This document shows positions 8,244 through 16,835 of a DNA stretch of 64,000 bases, piece by piece (position 1 is the stretch's first letter; each line of letters opens with the position of its first letter). The stretch is taken from contig VXMJ01000019.1 in NCBI GenBank assembly GCA_009841145.1, positions 1 to 64,000 on the forward strand, read 5' to 3'. Below the pieces are notes generated by a model, which did not search any database, was not told the DNA's origin, and saw nothing but the letters and a program-made list of their open reading frames with translations. The translations under genes were made by a program, and so were the position numbers. The DNA comes from Caldilineaceae bacterium SB0661_bin_34. Lineage in GTDB: Bacteria > Chloroflexota > Anaerolineae > Caldilineales > Caldilineaceae.

Positions 8244-10886
8244 GTGGCCCAGCCACCCGATACGGGGCCGGCGGGCGGCTTGGAACCAACAGCCGAACGC
8301 AGCACAGTTATGGCTTCGTCGAATTGGTCGACGCGGGACGGCCAGGGACGTTTCGCGGAAGTCGCGGTCTTCGTGCCGGTCCGGCCGCATTGGCATCAAG
8401 GCAAGGCGTCCGCGGACGCGGACGAACAGTCCTTGGCGGAGCGCTTGCAACTGTTTCACTACGGTATCCCGGACGATTTGCAGTCGCGTCTGGTGTCTGG
8501 CCATGTGGTGCGCGTTCCGTTCGGTCGCAGGACGGTCAATGGGGTGGTCATGCGGCGTTCCTCAACCAGTCCGGTGGCCACGCGCCTCATCCTGGATCTG
8601 ATTCAGGACAAACCTGTGCTTGGTCAGCATCAACTGGAACTGGCTGGGTGGATGGCTGCCTTTTACGGAGCGCCACTCTCTTCCTGCCTGTCGCTGTTTG
8701 TGCCGCCGGGCCTGTTGGGTCGAAACCAGGACCGCAAGCCCATGGGACCTCGCATGGACTGGTACCTCCAGCTGGCCGTCGAGGACGAGGACCTTGTGCC
8801 GAGACTGCTTCAAGTCGGGCGGACCACGCGCCCGGTGCGGCTGCTGGACGCATTGGACGGCCTGCGACAGGCAACCGGACGCACCAGGTTTTCCCGGACC
8901 GAACTGCAAGAGGTGGCCGGCAAGGGACACGGTCCGGCGCTGAAGGCCCTCGCGGACAAGGGACTGGTTGGCGGGGTCGGCGGGACCGTGCACTTTACGC
9001 TGGAGCCGGCCGCCGTCGTGCAGGCCCGACTTGCCCTGCGTGGTTCGGGCCGCTGGCTGCTGCCACTGCAGGCCTTGTCCGGAATGGGCGGCAGTGCATG
9101 GAAGTCCGATCTGCCCGGCGAATTCCGCAGCCTTGAAATCTGGCGGCGCTTGCAGGAGTACGGTCTGGTGTTTCTCGACCGCCGGCGCCGACCGCGGGAT
9201 CCGTTGGCCGGTGCCGCCTATCCGCGGACGCGGGCCGTTCCGCTGACCGGCGAACAGGGAGCTGCGTTGCAGGCGGTACTGGCTGGCGGCAATGGCAGCA
9301 ATGACGCGTCGCACCGGGCCTGGATGTTGCAGGGCGTGACGGGCAGCGGCAAGACCGAGGTGTATCTCCAAGTGCTCGAGGCTTGCCTGGACCGGGGGCA
9401 CCAGGCGATTGTCCTGGTGCCCGAGATTGCCCTGACTCCCCAGACCGTGAGTCGGTTTGCCGGACGGTTTCCGGGCCGGGTGTCCGTTATGCATTCGGGG
9501 TTGACGCCGGGACAGCGATTCGACGTCTGGACCGATGTGCTGGACGGTAAGGTGGACATCCTGGTGGGCGCGCGCAGCGCCCTGTTTGCCCCGATGCCCC
9601 AATTGGGTCTAATCGTGGTGGATGAGGAGCACGACGACTCCTACAAGCAGAGCGCCGAATTGTGGGGTGGTGCCACGGTGTTCTACGACGCCCGAAGGGT
9701 GGCCCTGCGGATGAGCGAGTCCCTCCCGGTCCGCCTGCTCATGGGATCCGCCACACCGTCGCTGCAAACGTTGCACCGGGTGGAGCAGGGCACTGTCCGT
9801 CTGCTGCGGCTGCCGCACCGCATTCATGCCGCCGGCCGCGGCGTGGTCCGGGCCGAACTTCCGCCCATTGAACTGGTGGACATGCGCCAGGAACTGATGG
9901 CGGGCAACCTGTCGGTGTTCTCGCGTCTGTTGCAAGACCAGTTGGCGACGGCCTTGGAACGGCATGAGCAGGCCATCCTGTTCATCAATCGACGAGGCAC
10001 GCGGACCTTTGTGATGTGTCGAATGTGCGGGCATGTGATGGAGTGCACCGCCTGTACCAATGTTCTGACCTGGCACAGTGACATTGAGCGTCTGCAATGC
10101 CACACCTGTGGCCGTGAGTTCCCTAATCCGTCGGTGTGCCCGGCGTGCGGTGACAGGCGCATCCGGTATTTCGGCAGCGGCACCCAGCGCATTGCAGCCG
10201 ATTTGGACAAGCGGTTCCCGGGCGTGCGCGTCCTGCGGTGGGATGCGGACAGTGCCGGCGGCCAGGGTGGCCACACGCGCATTATGGAAAGCTTCCAGGC
10301 CCACGAGGCGGATGTCCTGGTCGGTACGCAAATGATTGCCAAGGGGCTGGACCTGCCCAAGGTCACCGTGGTGGGGGCCGTGGCGGCCGACGTGGGGGTC
10401 AATCTGCCGGACTTCCGTGCGGCGGAACGGGCATGCCAGCTGCTCATTCAAGTGGCCGGCCGCGCCGGTCGCAGCGAGCGGGGCGGAAGGGTCGTCATTC
10501 AAACGTACAACCCGGATCACTACGCGATTCGGGCGGCTGTACGCCATGACTACGATGCCTTCTGCCGGGCTGAACTGGAATTCCGCCAGCAATTGAGGTA
10601 CCCGCCCTACAGGCGCCTGGCACGCCTGATTGTCTGGGACCGCAAACAGGAGCAGGCCCGCAGACACGCCGCGACGATGATGACGGCACTCGAGGACGTC
10701 CGGATGTCCTTGGATTCAGGGGAAGCGATTGAACTGATCGGCCCCGCACCTCCGTTCCATGCGCAACTGCAGTCCTGGTGGCGGATGCAGATTCTGGTGC
10801 TGGCCGAGGATCCGGTCCGGCTAATCGAACGGGTGCCCGTGGGACCGGCCTGGCGGGTGGATGTCGATCCGGTCTCAACGCTGTAA
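8244..10886 (+). CDS. priA: Primosomal protein N' (PriA helicase)
   Basis: Superfamily 2 3'-to-5' DNA helicase that restarts replication forks. About 880 aa. The GTG at 8244 is preferred as start because GGGGAGGG sits 5 nt upstream; the ATG at 8310 is an alternative. N-terminal 3'-DNA-binding and winged-helix regions are followed by Walker A (GVTGSGKTEVYLQ), DEEH box (VVDEEHDDSYKQ), GSATPSLQ, the zinc-binding insertion with paired Cys (CRMCGHVMECTAC, CHTCGREF, CPACGDRRI), then YFGSGTQRI and IQVAGRAGRSER. All helicase motifs look intact. It is divergent from rpmH, in the place where many genomes have dnaA. Confidence 0.95.
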   Translation: MAQPPDTGPAGGLEPTAERSTVMASSNWSTRDGQGRFAEVAVFVPVRPHWHQGKASADADEQSLAERLQLFHYGIPDDLQSRLVSGHVVRVPFGRRTVNGVVMRRSSTSPVATRLILDLIQDKPVLGQHQLELAGWMAAFYGAPLSSCLSLFVPPGLLGRNQDRKPMGPRMDWYLQLAVEDEDLVPRLLQVGRTTRPVRLLDALDGLRQATGRTRFSRTELQEVAGKGHGPALKALADKGLVGGVGGTVHFTLEPAAVVQARLALRGSGRWLLPLQALSGMGGSAWKSDLPGEFRSLEIWRRLQEYGLVFLDRRRRPRDPLAGAAYPRTRAVPLTGEQGAALQAVLAGGNGSNDASHRAWMLQGVTGSGKTEVYLQVLEACLDRGHQAIVLVPEIALTPQTVSRFAGRFPGRVSVMHSGLTPGQRFDVWTDVLDGKVDILVGARSALFAPMPQLGLIVVDEEHDDSYKQSAELWGGATVFYDARRVALRMSESLPVRLLMGSATPSLQTLHRVEQGTVRLLRLPHRIHAAGRGVVRAELPPIELVDMRQELMAGNLSVFSRLLQDQLATALERHEQAILFINRRGTRTFVMCRMCGHVMECTACTNVLTWHSDIERLQCHTCGREFPNPSVCPACGDRRIRYFGSGTQRIAADLDKRFPGVRVLRWDADSAGGQGGHTRIMESFQAHEADVLVGTQMIAKGLDLPKVTVVGAVAADVGVNLPDFRAAERACQLLIQVAGRAGRSERGGRVVIQTYNPDHYAIRAAVRHDYDAFCRAELEFRQQLRYPPYRRLARLIVWDRKQEQARRHAATMMTALEDVRMSLDSGEAIELIGPAPPFHAQLQSWWRMQILVLAEDPVRLIERVPVGPAWRVDVDPVSTL

Positions 10887-10960
10887 CTGCCCCCGCCCGA
10901 GGGATGTCGAAACCACGGGTTGCGCCTAGAGGCGGCGGCCTACGGGGCACTGCGCCCGTT

Positions 10961-10990
10961 TTGGTCAAGCCAAAGTCGGTATCCTAGAAT
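10961..10990 (+). promoter_or_regulatory. Possible promoter of hppA
   Basis: TTGGTC (10961-10966), an 18-nt spacer and TAGAAT (10985-10990) lie about 78 nt upstream of the hppA ATG. The -10 matches at five of six positions, the -35 only at three. A short inverted repeat (TTTGG/CCAAA) overlaps the -35. Confidence 0.4.
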
Positions 10991-11067
10991 CAGGGGTTTG
11001 AATTGCGGCAGCAAGGCCGGATTAGGCCGCCCTAAGCCGTGTCCGCGAACGGAGAGAAAGCCGGCAG

Positions 11068-13098
11068 ATGGAACTCAATGACTTCAGTCTGATTTGGGCC
11101 GCGCTGGGTATCGGGGTCCTCGGAATCATCTTTGTGCTGTTGAAGATGCGCCAGGTCCTGGCCTTCAATGCCGGCAATGAGACGATGCGCGAGATCGCCT
11201 CCGCAATCCAAGCCGGAGCCGCCGGGTTCCTCAGGGACGAGTATCGCATCCTGGCCATTTTCGTGGCTGTCGTGACCGTCGCCATGGCCCTGCTGATGCA
11301 ATGGCAGTCCGCGGCCAGTTTCCTGCTGGGTGCAGTCACCTCTGCCGGTGCCGGCTATCTGGGCATGTACGTGGCCGTGCGCGCCAACGTGCGCACCGCC
11401 GCCGCCAGCAGTCAGTCGCTCAACGCCGGCCTGCGCGTGGCCTTTGGCAGCGGCTCCATCATGGGCATGTCTGTGGTCAGCTTCAGCATTGTGGGTCTGG
11501 CCCTTCTCTACATCCTGTTCGACGGCCAGATTGCCTATGTGGCCAGCTTTGGGTTCGGTGCCAGCAGCATTGCCCTGTTTGCCAGGGTCGGCGGCGGCAT
11601 CTTCACCAAGGCAGCCGATGTCGGAGCCGATCTGGTCGGCAAGGTGGAACAGGGCATTCCCGAGGACGATCCCCGCAATCCGGCAGTGATTGCCGACAAC
11701 GTCGGAGACAACGTCGGCGATGTCGCCGGCATGGGCGCCGACCTGTTCGAAAGTTTCAGCGGCTCCATCATTGCTGCTACCACGCTGGGCCTGGTGGCCG
11801 TCAACCCCGAAACGGCCGTCCTGCCCTTCATCGTGGCGGGCCTCGGCATCGTCGCCGCGTTCCTGGGTTCGCTGTTGGTACGGACACGGGAGGATGCAGA
11901 CCAGGAGGCTCTGCTGGCCACGTTGTCTAGGGCCATCTATGCCTCGTCGGGTCTGGTGGCCCTCTTTGCGGCGGGGGCGATCGCCGCCCTGAACAACATC
12001 CTGGGTTGGAACATCGCCTGGCGGTATTGGTGGGTAGTGGTCATCGGCCTGGTGGCCGGAAACCTGATCGGCTGGTTTACCGAGTACTACACGAGCTATA
12101 CCCGCAAACCGACTCAGGGCATTGCCGAGGCGGGCAGCACGACTGCCACCCTGGTCATCGAAGGGCTGGCCGTGGGCATGAACAGTGCCGTGCTGCCCGT
12201 GGTGACGGTGGCGGTCGCCATCGTGGCCAGTCTCACCGTGGGCGGTCCGGAGGCGGGCATGTTCTCCGTGGCCCTGGCCGGGGTCGGCATGCTGAGCACG
12301 TTGGGCATTACGCTGGCGACCGATGCCTACGGACCCGTGGCCGACAACGCGGGCGGCATCGCGGAGATGAGCGGTCTGCCCGGCGAGGTGCGGGACCGGA
12401 CCGACGCGCTCGACAGCTTGGGCAACACCACGGCCGCCACCGGCAAGGGCTTTGCCATTGGTTCGGCCGTACTGACCGCACTGGCCCTGATGGCGGCCTA
12501 CGTCAGTGAAACCGGCATCACCGAGTGGAACCTGCTCTCGCCGGTCCTGCTTCCGGGCCTGCTGGTGGGCGGCATGCTGCCGTTCTTCTTTGCGGCCCGC
12601 ACCATGACTGCGGTGGGCCGTTCAGCCCAGAGCATTGTCGAGGAAGTCCGCCGCCAGTTCCGGGAGATTCCCGGCATCATGGAGCGGGAGCAAAAGCCCG
12701 ACTACAAGGCCTGTGTCGCCATCAGCACGCGCAGTTCCCTGCGCGAAATGATTCTGCCGTCCCTGATCGCCATTGCCGCCCCGCTGGTGGTGGGGTTTGT
12801 CATGGGACCGGAGGCCTTGGCCGGCCTGCTGATGGGCGCAATTGTGTCCGGGTTCCTGCTGGCCGTGATGATGGCCAACGCGGGCGGTGCCTGGGACAAC
12901 GCCAAGAAGTGGATTGAGACGGGCGAGTACGGCGGCAAGGGCTCCGATTACCACAAGGCGGCCGTGGTCGGCGACACCGTGGGGGATCCGTTCAAGGACA
13001 CGAGCGGCCCCTCCCTCAACATCCTGATCAAGCTGATGACGATTGTCAGCCTGGTGTTTGCCGGTGCCATGGGCAGCGGACTGCTCAACCTCGGCTAA
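11068..13098 (+). CDS. hppA: Membrane-bound ion-pumping pyrophosphatase, K+-dependent type
   Basis: Couples PPi hydrolysis to H+ or Na+ export across the cytoplasmic membrane; 676 aa with about 16 predicted helices. GGAGAG lies 11 nt before the ATG. Catalytic motifs are present: [11 protein letters not shown] (near residue 190), [14 protein letters not shown], and the C-terminal [16 protein letters not shown]. The segment [16 protein letters not shown] carries Ala where K+-independent enzymes have Lys, so this belongs to the K+-dependent group, which includes both H+ and Na+ pumps. I cannot decide the ion by eye. The gene is monocistronic and convergent with the next. Confidence 0.95.
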   Translation: MELNDFSLIWAALGIGVLGIIFVLLKMRQVLAFNAGNETMREIASAIQAGAAGFLRDEYRILAIFVAVVTVAMALLMQWQSAASFLLGAVTSAGAGYLGMYVAVRANVRTAAASSQSLNAGLRVAFGSGSIMGMSVVSFSIVGLALLYILFDGQIAYVASFGFGASSIALFARVGGGIFTKAADVGADLVGKVEQGIPEDDPRNPAVIADNVGDNVGDVAGMGADLFESFSGSIIAATTLGLVAVNPETAVLPFIVAGLGIVAAFLGSLLVRTREDADQEALLATLSRAIYASSGLVALFAAGAIAALNNILGWNIAWRYWWVVVIGLVAGNLIGWFTEYYTSYTRKPTQGIAEAGSTTATLVIEGLAVGMNSAVLPVVTVAVAIVASLTVGGPEAGMFSVALAGVGMLSTLGITLATDAYGPVADNAGGIAEMSGLPGEVRDRTDALDSLGNTTAATGKGFAIGSAVLTALALMAAYVSETGITEWNLLSPVLLPGLLVGGMLPFFFAARTMTAVGRSAQSIVEEVRRQFREIPGIMEREQKPDYKACVAISTRSSLREMILPSLIAIAAPLVVGFVMGPEALAGLLMGAIVSGFLLAVMMANAGGAWDNAKKWIETGEYGGKGSDYHKAAVVGDTVGDPFKDTSGPSLNILIKLMTIVSLVFAGAMGSGLLNLG

Positions 13099-13137
13099 TG
13101 GGTCTGACGCCTCCACGGATTGCAGGCCATCCAAGGT

Positions 13138-13153
13138 GCTCCCGGCCGGGAGC
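13138..13153. terminator. Possible bidirectional hairpin between convergent genes
   Basis: The perfect 16-nt palindrome GCTCCCGGCCGGGAGC lies between the convergent hppA and the following minus-strand gene. No T-tract follows on either side, so it may only be a structural element. Confidence 0.3.
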
Positions 13154-13203
13154 CGGCTGCGGATGAAAAGTACCCCTGCAACGGATAAGGCCAACGGTCC
13201 TGC

Positions 13204-15138
13204 CTACAGGGTCTCCATGAGTTCCTGAACCGCAGCGTCCACGGTGCCGCCCCAGGTTTGTCCCCGGTTGGCGTGGAGGGCGAAGCGCCCGATGTCCAGG
13301 ACCGCGCGGGCCCCTGCCAGGGCCTGGACCAGCGCGAGACAGCCGGCGACGCTGTAGACCGCCTGCCAGATGCCGGCCTGCGCCGCGGTTTGCCACAGTT
13401 CCACTGTCCACGATTGGAGAGCCTCGGCCAAGGCTTGGCGCTCCGGTTGTGGAGCCCGAGCGAGTGCCGCGGACAGATGCATGGCAAAGTCCCGCGTGCG
13501 CACGGCATGCTTCTGGCCCTTGATGCGCGACAGGGCCTTGGTGATGCCCGGAAGCATGTCAATCAACGCACTGTACTGACCGGCAGCCACCAGGTGCGGC
13601 ATCATGCGCAGTTGGAAGATTGCGAGTGCCTCGCCTTCCAGCAACAAGGGCGCGCGCACGGCCAGACTGCGGGCCCGGGCCCGGACCTCACCGGTGTTGC
13701 TCCGGTTCGAGTCGCCAAGCAAACACAGCAGCCGCACCCAATCTTCGCTGAGCAGCCACTCTTCGGGCTCCCGGTGTTTTCGGGGCCAAAGGCGCTGCCA
13801 GAAACCGGTACGACGACGTTCCGCCAGGAGCACCCGTGCCTTGTCGGGATGCCCGGCGCGGGCGTACAGCTCGGCCAGGCGGCGTATGGTTAGCCGTTGC
13901 AGATGTTCGTCTGCCAGGCCGGAGATCCAGGACCAGGCTTCCCGCACCTGTGTCGTGGCCTGTTCGCTCCTGCCGGCCGCCAGACATCCGTCGACGAGTT
14001 CGCAGACTGCGTCGCTGCGGGCAATGTCGTCCGCGGGGATGCCGGCCACCACGCGTGCGGCTGCGTCCGTCTGGCCGATATCCGCGAGGGCTGCGGTGGC
14101 GCTGGCAGCTGTCCAGCCGTCGCTGTGCCGCGTTAGATCCACCAGGTGCTGTGCCAGATGCGCCACGTGGGGATGGCTGTGCAGTTCGGATGGCAGGGCC
14201 CGCAGTGCTTCCTGGAGCGTGAACACCTGGAAGTCCACATCCGTGTTGGCACCGCTGCGCACCACATGCCTGAGGATGTTGTCGTCGGCGTCCCGGTGCG
14301 GCAGCCGCGTTTCGCTTTGGGCTTCCATTACAGCAGCCAGGGTGTCGATGGTTTCGGTCACTGCGCGGATGTCCCCGCCGCGCGCCAGGACAGCTGCAAT
14401 GTAGCGCCGGGCCCCAAGGTCCACTGCGATTGGACCGCGCACGGCCTCCAGGCACAGTTCCAGCATGCGTGCGTGGCCTGCCGGACGCCCTTCGCCGGTG
14501 TCCAACCGGTCGGCCACCTCTTTCAGGAACCGCGCGCCGTCCGATTGATTGTGTTGGACCAAGCCACCCAGTACCAGGTTGCGCGTCAACGGGTGGGCCG
14601 GTAGGGCGGCCACCGTTTGGGCCAGCAGCGGACGCAAGTCGGTGTCCTGTAGCAGTCGGCTCCACATGCCGGACGTCTGATCCAACTTCTCTAGGCAGGT
14701 GTAGGCCAGGTTGGGCAGATGCAGCGTAGCAGCGGCCACCGCCGACATGATGAGGTTGCGATCCATCCGTTCGCGATCCCCGTCCTCGGTCATCAGCGTA
14801 ACCGCGAGGTGCTGGTTCAGACGTTCCCGCAGAAACTGAACGGTTTCGGCCCGCAGGTTCGGGACCTGTGCCAGGGCCAGAAACGTTTCGGCCACGGCCA
14901 GCGGCTGGCGCGGCGTTACCAACGATGCCAGAACCAGGGCGCTGTCGGCCTGGCCAGTCTCCGCCAGCGTCCGCCAGCACTGTTCCACCAGCCAGGAGTC
15001 GGGTTGCCGGATGCTTCGTTCTTCCTTGAGCAGCGCCTCCATCCCGCCCGGGCTGGCCAGGGCATGGGTTAGGGTGCGCACGGCCAGGTCGGTCAGGGCT
15101 GCCTGGCTTGCCGTTGGAGCCGGATCTGTGGCGTTCAT
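13204..15138 (-). CDS. Large alpha-helical repeat protein of unknown function
   Basis: 644 aa, no catalytic motif recognised. Almost the whole chain reads as amphipathic helices of 30-40-residue periodicity rich in Ala and Leu, for example LADIGQTDAAARVVAGI and LAELYARAGHPDKARVLLAE, which resemble TPR or HEAT-like solenoid repeats, strongest around residues 340-450. There is no signal peptide. A short basic stretch (FWQRLWPRKHREPEE, about residue 450) separates two helical halves. It is probably a cytosolic protein-interaction scaffold. It starts 86 nt after the hyuB stop on the same strand and could be the last gene of that unit. Confidence 0.6.
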   Translation of the reverse strand: MNATDPAPTASQAALTDLAVRTLTHALASPGGMEALLKEERSIRQPDSWLVEQCWRTLAETGQADSALVLASLVTPRQPLAVAETFLALAQVPNLRAETVQFLRERLNQHLAVTLMTEDGDRERMDRNLIMSAVAAATLHLPNLAYTCLEKLDQTSGMWSRLLQDTDLRPLLAQTVAALPAHPLTRNLVLGGLVQHNQSDGARFLKEVADRLDTGEGRPAGHARMLELCLEAVRGPIAVDLGARRYIAAVLARGGDIRAVTETIDTLAAVMEAQSETRLPHRDADDNILRHVVRSGANTDVDFQVFTLQEALRALPSELHSHPHVAHLAQHLVDLTRHSDGWTAASATAALADIGQTDAAARVVAGIPADDIARSDAVCELVDGCLAAGRSEQATTQVREAWSWISGLADEHLQRLTIRRLAELYARAGHPDKARVLLAERRRTGFWQRLWPRKHREPEEWLLSEDWVRLLCLLGDSNRSNTGEVRARARSLAVRAPLLLEGEALAIFQLRMMPHLVAAGQYSALIDMLPGITKALSRIKGQKHAVRTRDFAMHLSAALARAPQPERQALAEALQSWTVELWQTAAQAGIWQAVYSVAGCLALVQALAGARAVLDIGRFALHANRGQTWGGTVDAAVQELMETL

Positions 15139-15224
15139 GGGCAGGTGGGGCTCAAGGGATCCGGAGTCATTCGGGAATGAGCGACAGTCGGATCAACCAT
15201 CCATGATTTTAACCAAACAGGGAA

Positions 15225-16835
15225 TCAGGATTTGGGTTTGGATGGTTCCGGGGGCATGCCCCAGCCGCCGCCCCCCGGAGTGGCGATGCGCAGCACATCG
15301 CCAGGTCGGCAGCGCACCGAGAATTTTCCTGGGAGGCGGACGGTTTGTCCGTTCGCCCGTTGCAGTTCGTTGTGGCCGGTGGCACCGGGATGGCCACCCC
15401 CAAGACCCCAGGGAGGGCGCGCGCGTCGTTCGCTGAGCATGGTAGCCGTGCACTCCCGCAGTAGGCGATAGACCCGCACTATGCCGTGTCCGCCTGCAAA
15501 GCGGCCGGCTCCTCCGGAACCGCGCCGCACTCCACAGGTTTCAACCTGTACGGGCCAGGTAAGTTCGATGGCCTCCACCGGTGTGTTGCGGGTATTGGTC
15601 ATGTGAACATGCACGGCGTCCAGTCCGGGGCGGTCCGGACCGCCTCCCATGCCGCCGGCCATGGTCTCGTAATAGCTCCAGGGCGTACCGTCCGTCAGCG
15701 TACCGCCCACTGTCAGGTTGTTCATCGTGCCCTGGCTGGCCGCCGGCAGTCGGTCGGGCATGGCCTGTGCAAACGCGCCCAGAACCAGGTCGACAATCCG
15801 CTGCGATGTCTCGACGTTGCCGCCCGCCACGGCGGAGGGCGACAGGGCATTGACCACCGTGCCGGGCGGGGCCGTGAAGCGGAACGGGCGAAAACAGCCG
15901 GAGTTGACGGCCGTGCCCTCCTCCAACAGGCACAGGACTGCGTAGTAGCTGGCGGACATCGTGATGGCGATGACCGCGTTGAGTGATCCCGCAAAGGTCG
16001 GCGCTGTGCCGCTGAAATCCAAGTGCAGGTTGTCGTCCCGGACCTCAAGGGCAACCCTGAGCTTGATCAGTTCGGTCTCCCCGCGTTCGTTGTCGGCGCC
16101 GTTCCACTCCAGGAAGTCCTCGAACGTCCACCGTCCGTCGGGCCAACTCCGGATGGCGGCGCGCACGGCCGCCTCGCTGCGGTCCATCAGCAGGCCGGCG
16201 CTGCGGCGGACCTCCTCCAGGCCGTGCCTGTTGCACAGGGCGACCAGCCTGCGCGTACCTACCCTGTGGGCAGCTACCTGGGCATTGATGTCGCCCCTCC
16301 GCTCCTCTGGCGTTCGCACATTGCGAAGCACCAGGGCCTGCAGGTCGCGGTTCAGGTGGCCCTGGCGGTACAGGCGCACCGGGGGGATGATGATGCCTTC
16401 CTGATGGATTTCCGTGGACAGGGGCATCGAGCCGGGTGACATGCCGCCCACGTCGGCGTGGTGGGCGCGGCTGGCAACGAAGAAGTCGGGCCGGTCGGTG
16501 GGACCGGTACAGACGGGGGACACCATGGTGATGTCAGGCAGGTGGTTGCCCCCCTTGAACGGGTCGTTGACGATGACCAGGTCTCCGTCCCGCCAGTCGT
16601 CGAACAGGGGCAGAACCGTTTGGACGCTGGCCGGCATCGCGCCGAGGTGGGCCGGGATGTGGGCAGCCTGTGCCACCATCTCTCCCTCCGGATCAAACAC
16701 GGCGCAGGAATAGTCCAGCCGTTCCTTGATGTTGGGGGAAAACCCGGTGCGACGCAGGGTTTCGCCCATTTCCTCCGCCACCCCCGACAGGCGATGGCGC
16801 CACACATCGAGGTGCAGGTCGCCGATTAGGTTCAT
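15225..16835 (-). CDS. hyuB: Hydantoinase B / 5-oxoprolinase beta-type subunit
   Basis: B subunit of an ATP-dependent amidohydrolase of the hydantoinase/5-oxoprolinase/acetone-carboxylase superfamily, 536 aa. The start at 16835 (MNLIGD) overlaps the hyuA stop by 4 nt (ATGA); the open frame further upstream is the shadow of hyuA. Family motifs: FSPNIKERLDYSCAVFD, AQAAHIPAHLGAMP, VNDPFKGGNHLPDITMV, RAHHADVGGMSPGSMP, a central DFSGTAP and a C-terminal GGxG-rich region with ETCGVRRGSGGAGRFAGG. It works with HyuA to hydrolyse a cyclic amide such as hydantoin or 5-oxoproline. The substrate is unknown. Confidence 0.9.
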   Translation of the reverse strand: MNLIGDLHLDVWRHRLSGVAEEMGETLRRTGFSPNIKERLDYSCAVFDPEGEMVAQAAHIPAHLGAMPASVQTVLPLFDDWRDGDLVIVNDPFKGGNHLPDITMVSPVCTGPTDRPDFFVASRAHHADVGGMSPGSMPLSTEIHQEGIIIPPVRLYRQGHLNRDLQALVLRNVRTPEERRGDINAQVAAHRVGTRRLVALCNRHGLEEVRRSAGLLMDRSEAAVRAAIRSWPDGRWTFEDFLEWNGADNERGETELIKLRVALEVRDDNLHLDFSGTAPTFAGSLNAVIAITMSASYYAVLCLLEEGTAVNSGCFRPFRFTAPPGTVVNALSPSAVAGGNVETSQRIVDLVLGAFAQAMPDRLPAASQGTMNNLTVGGTLTDGTPWSYYETMAGGMGGGPDRPGLDAVHVHMTNTRNTPVEAIELTWPVQVETCGVRRGSGGAGRFAGGHGIVRVYRLLRECTATMLSERRARPPWGLGGGHPGATGHNELQRANGQTVRLPGKFSVRCRPGDVLRIATPGGGGWGMPPEPSKPKS

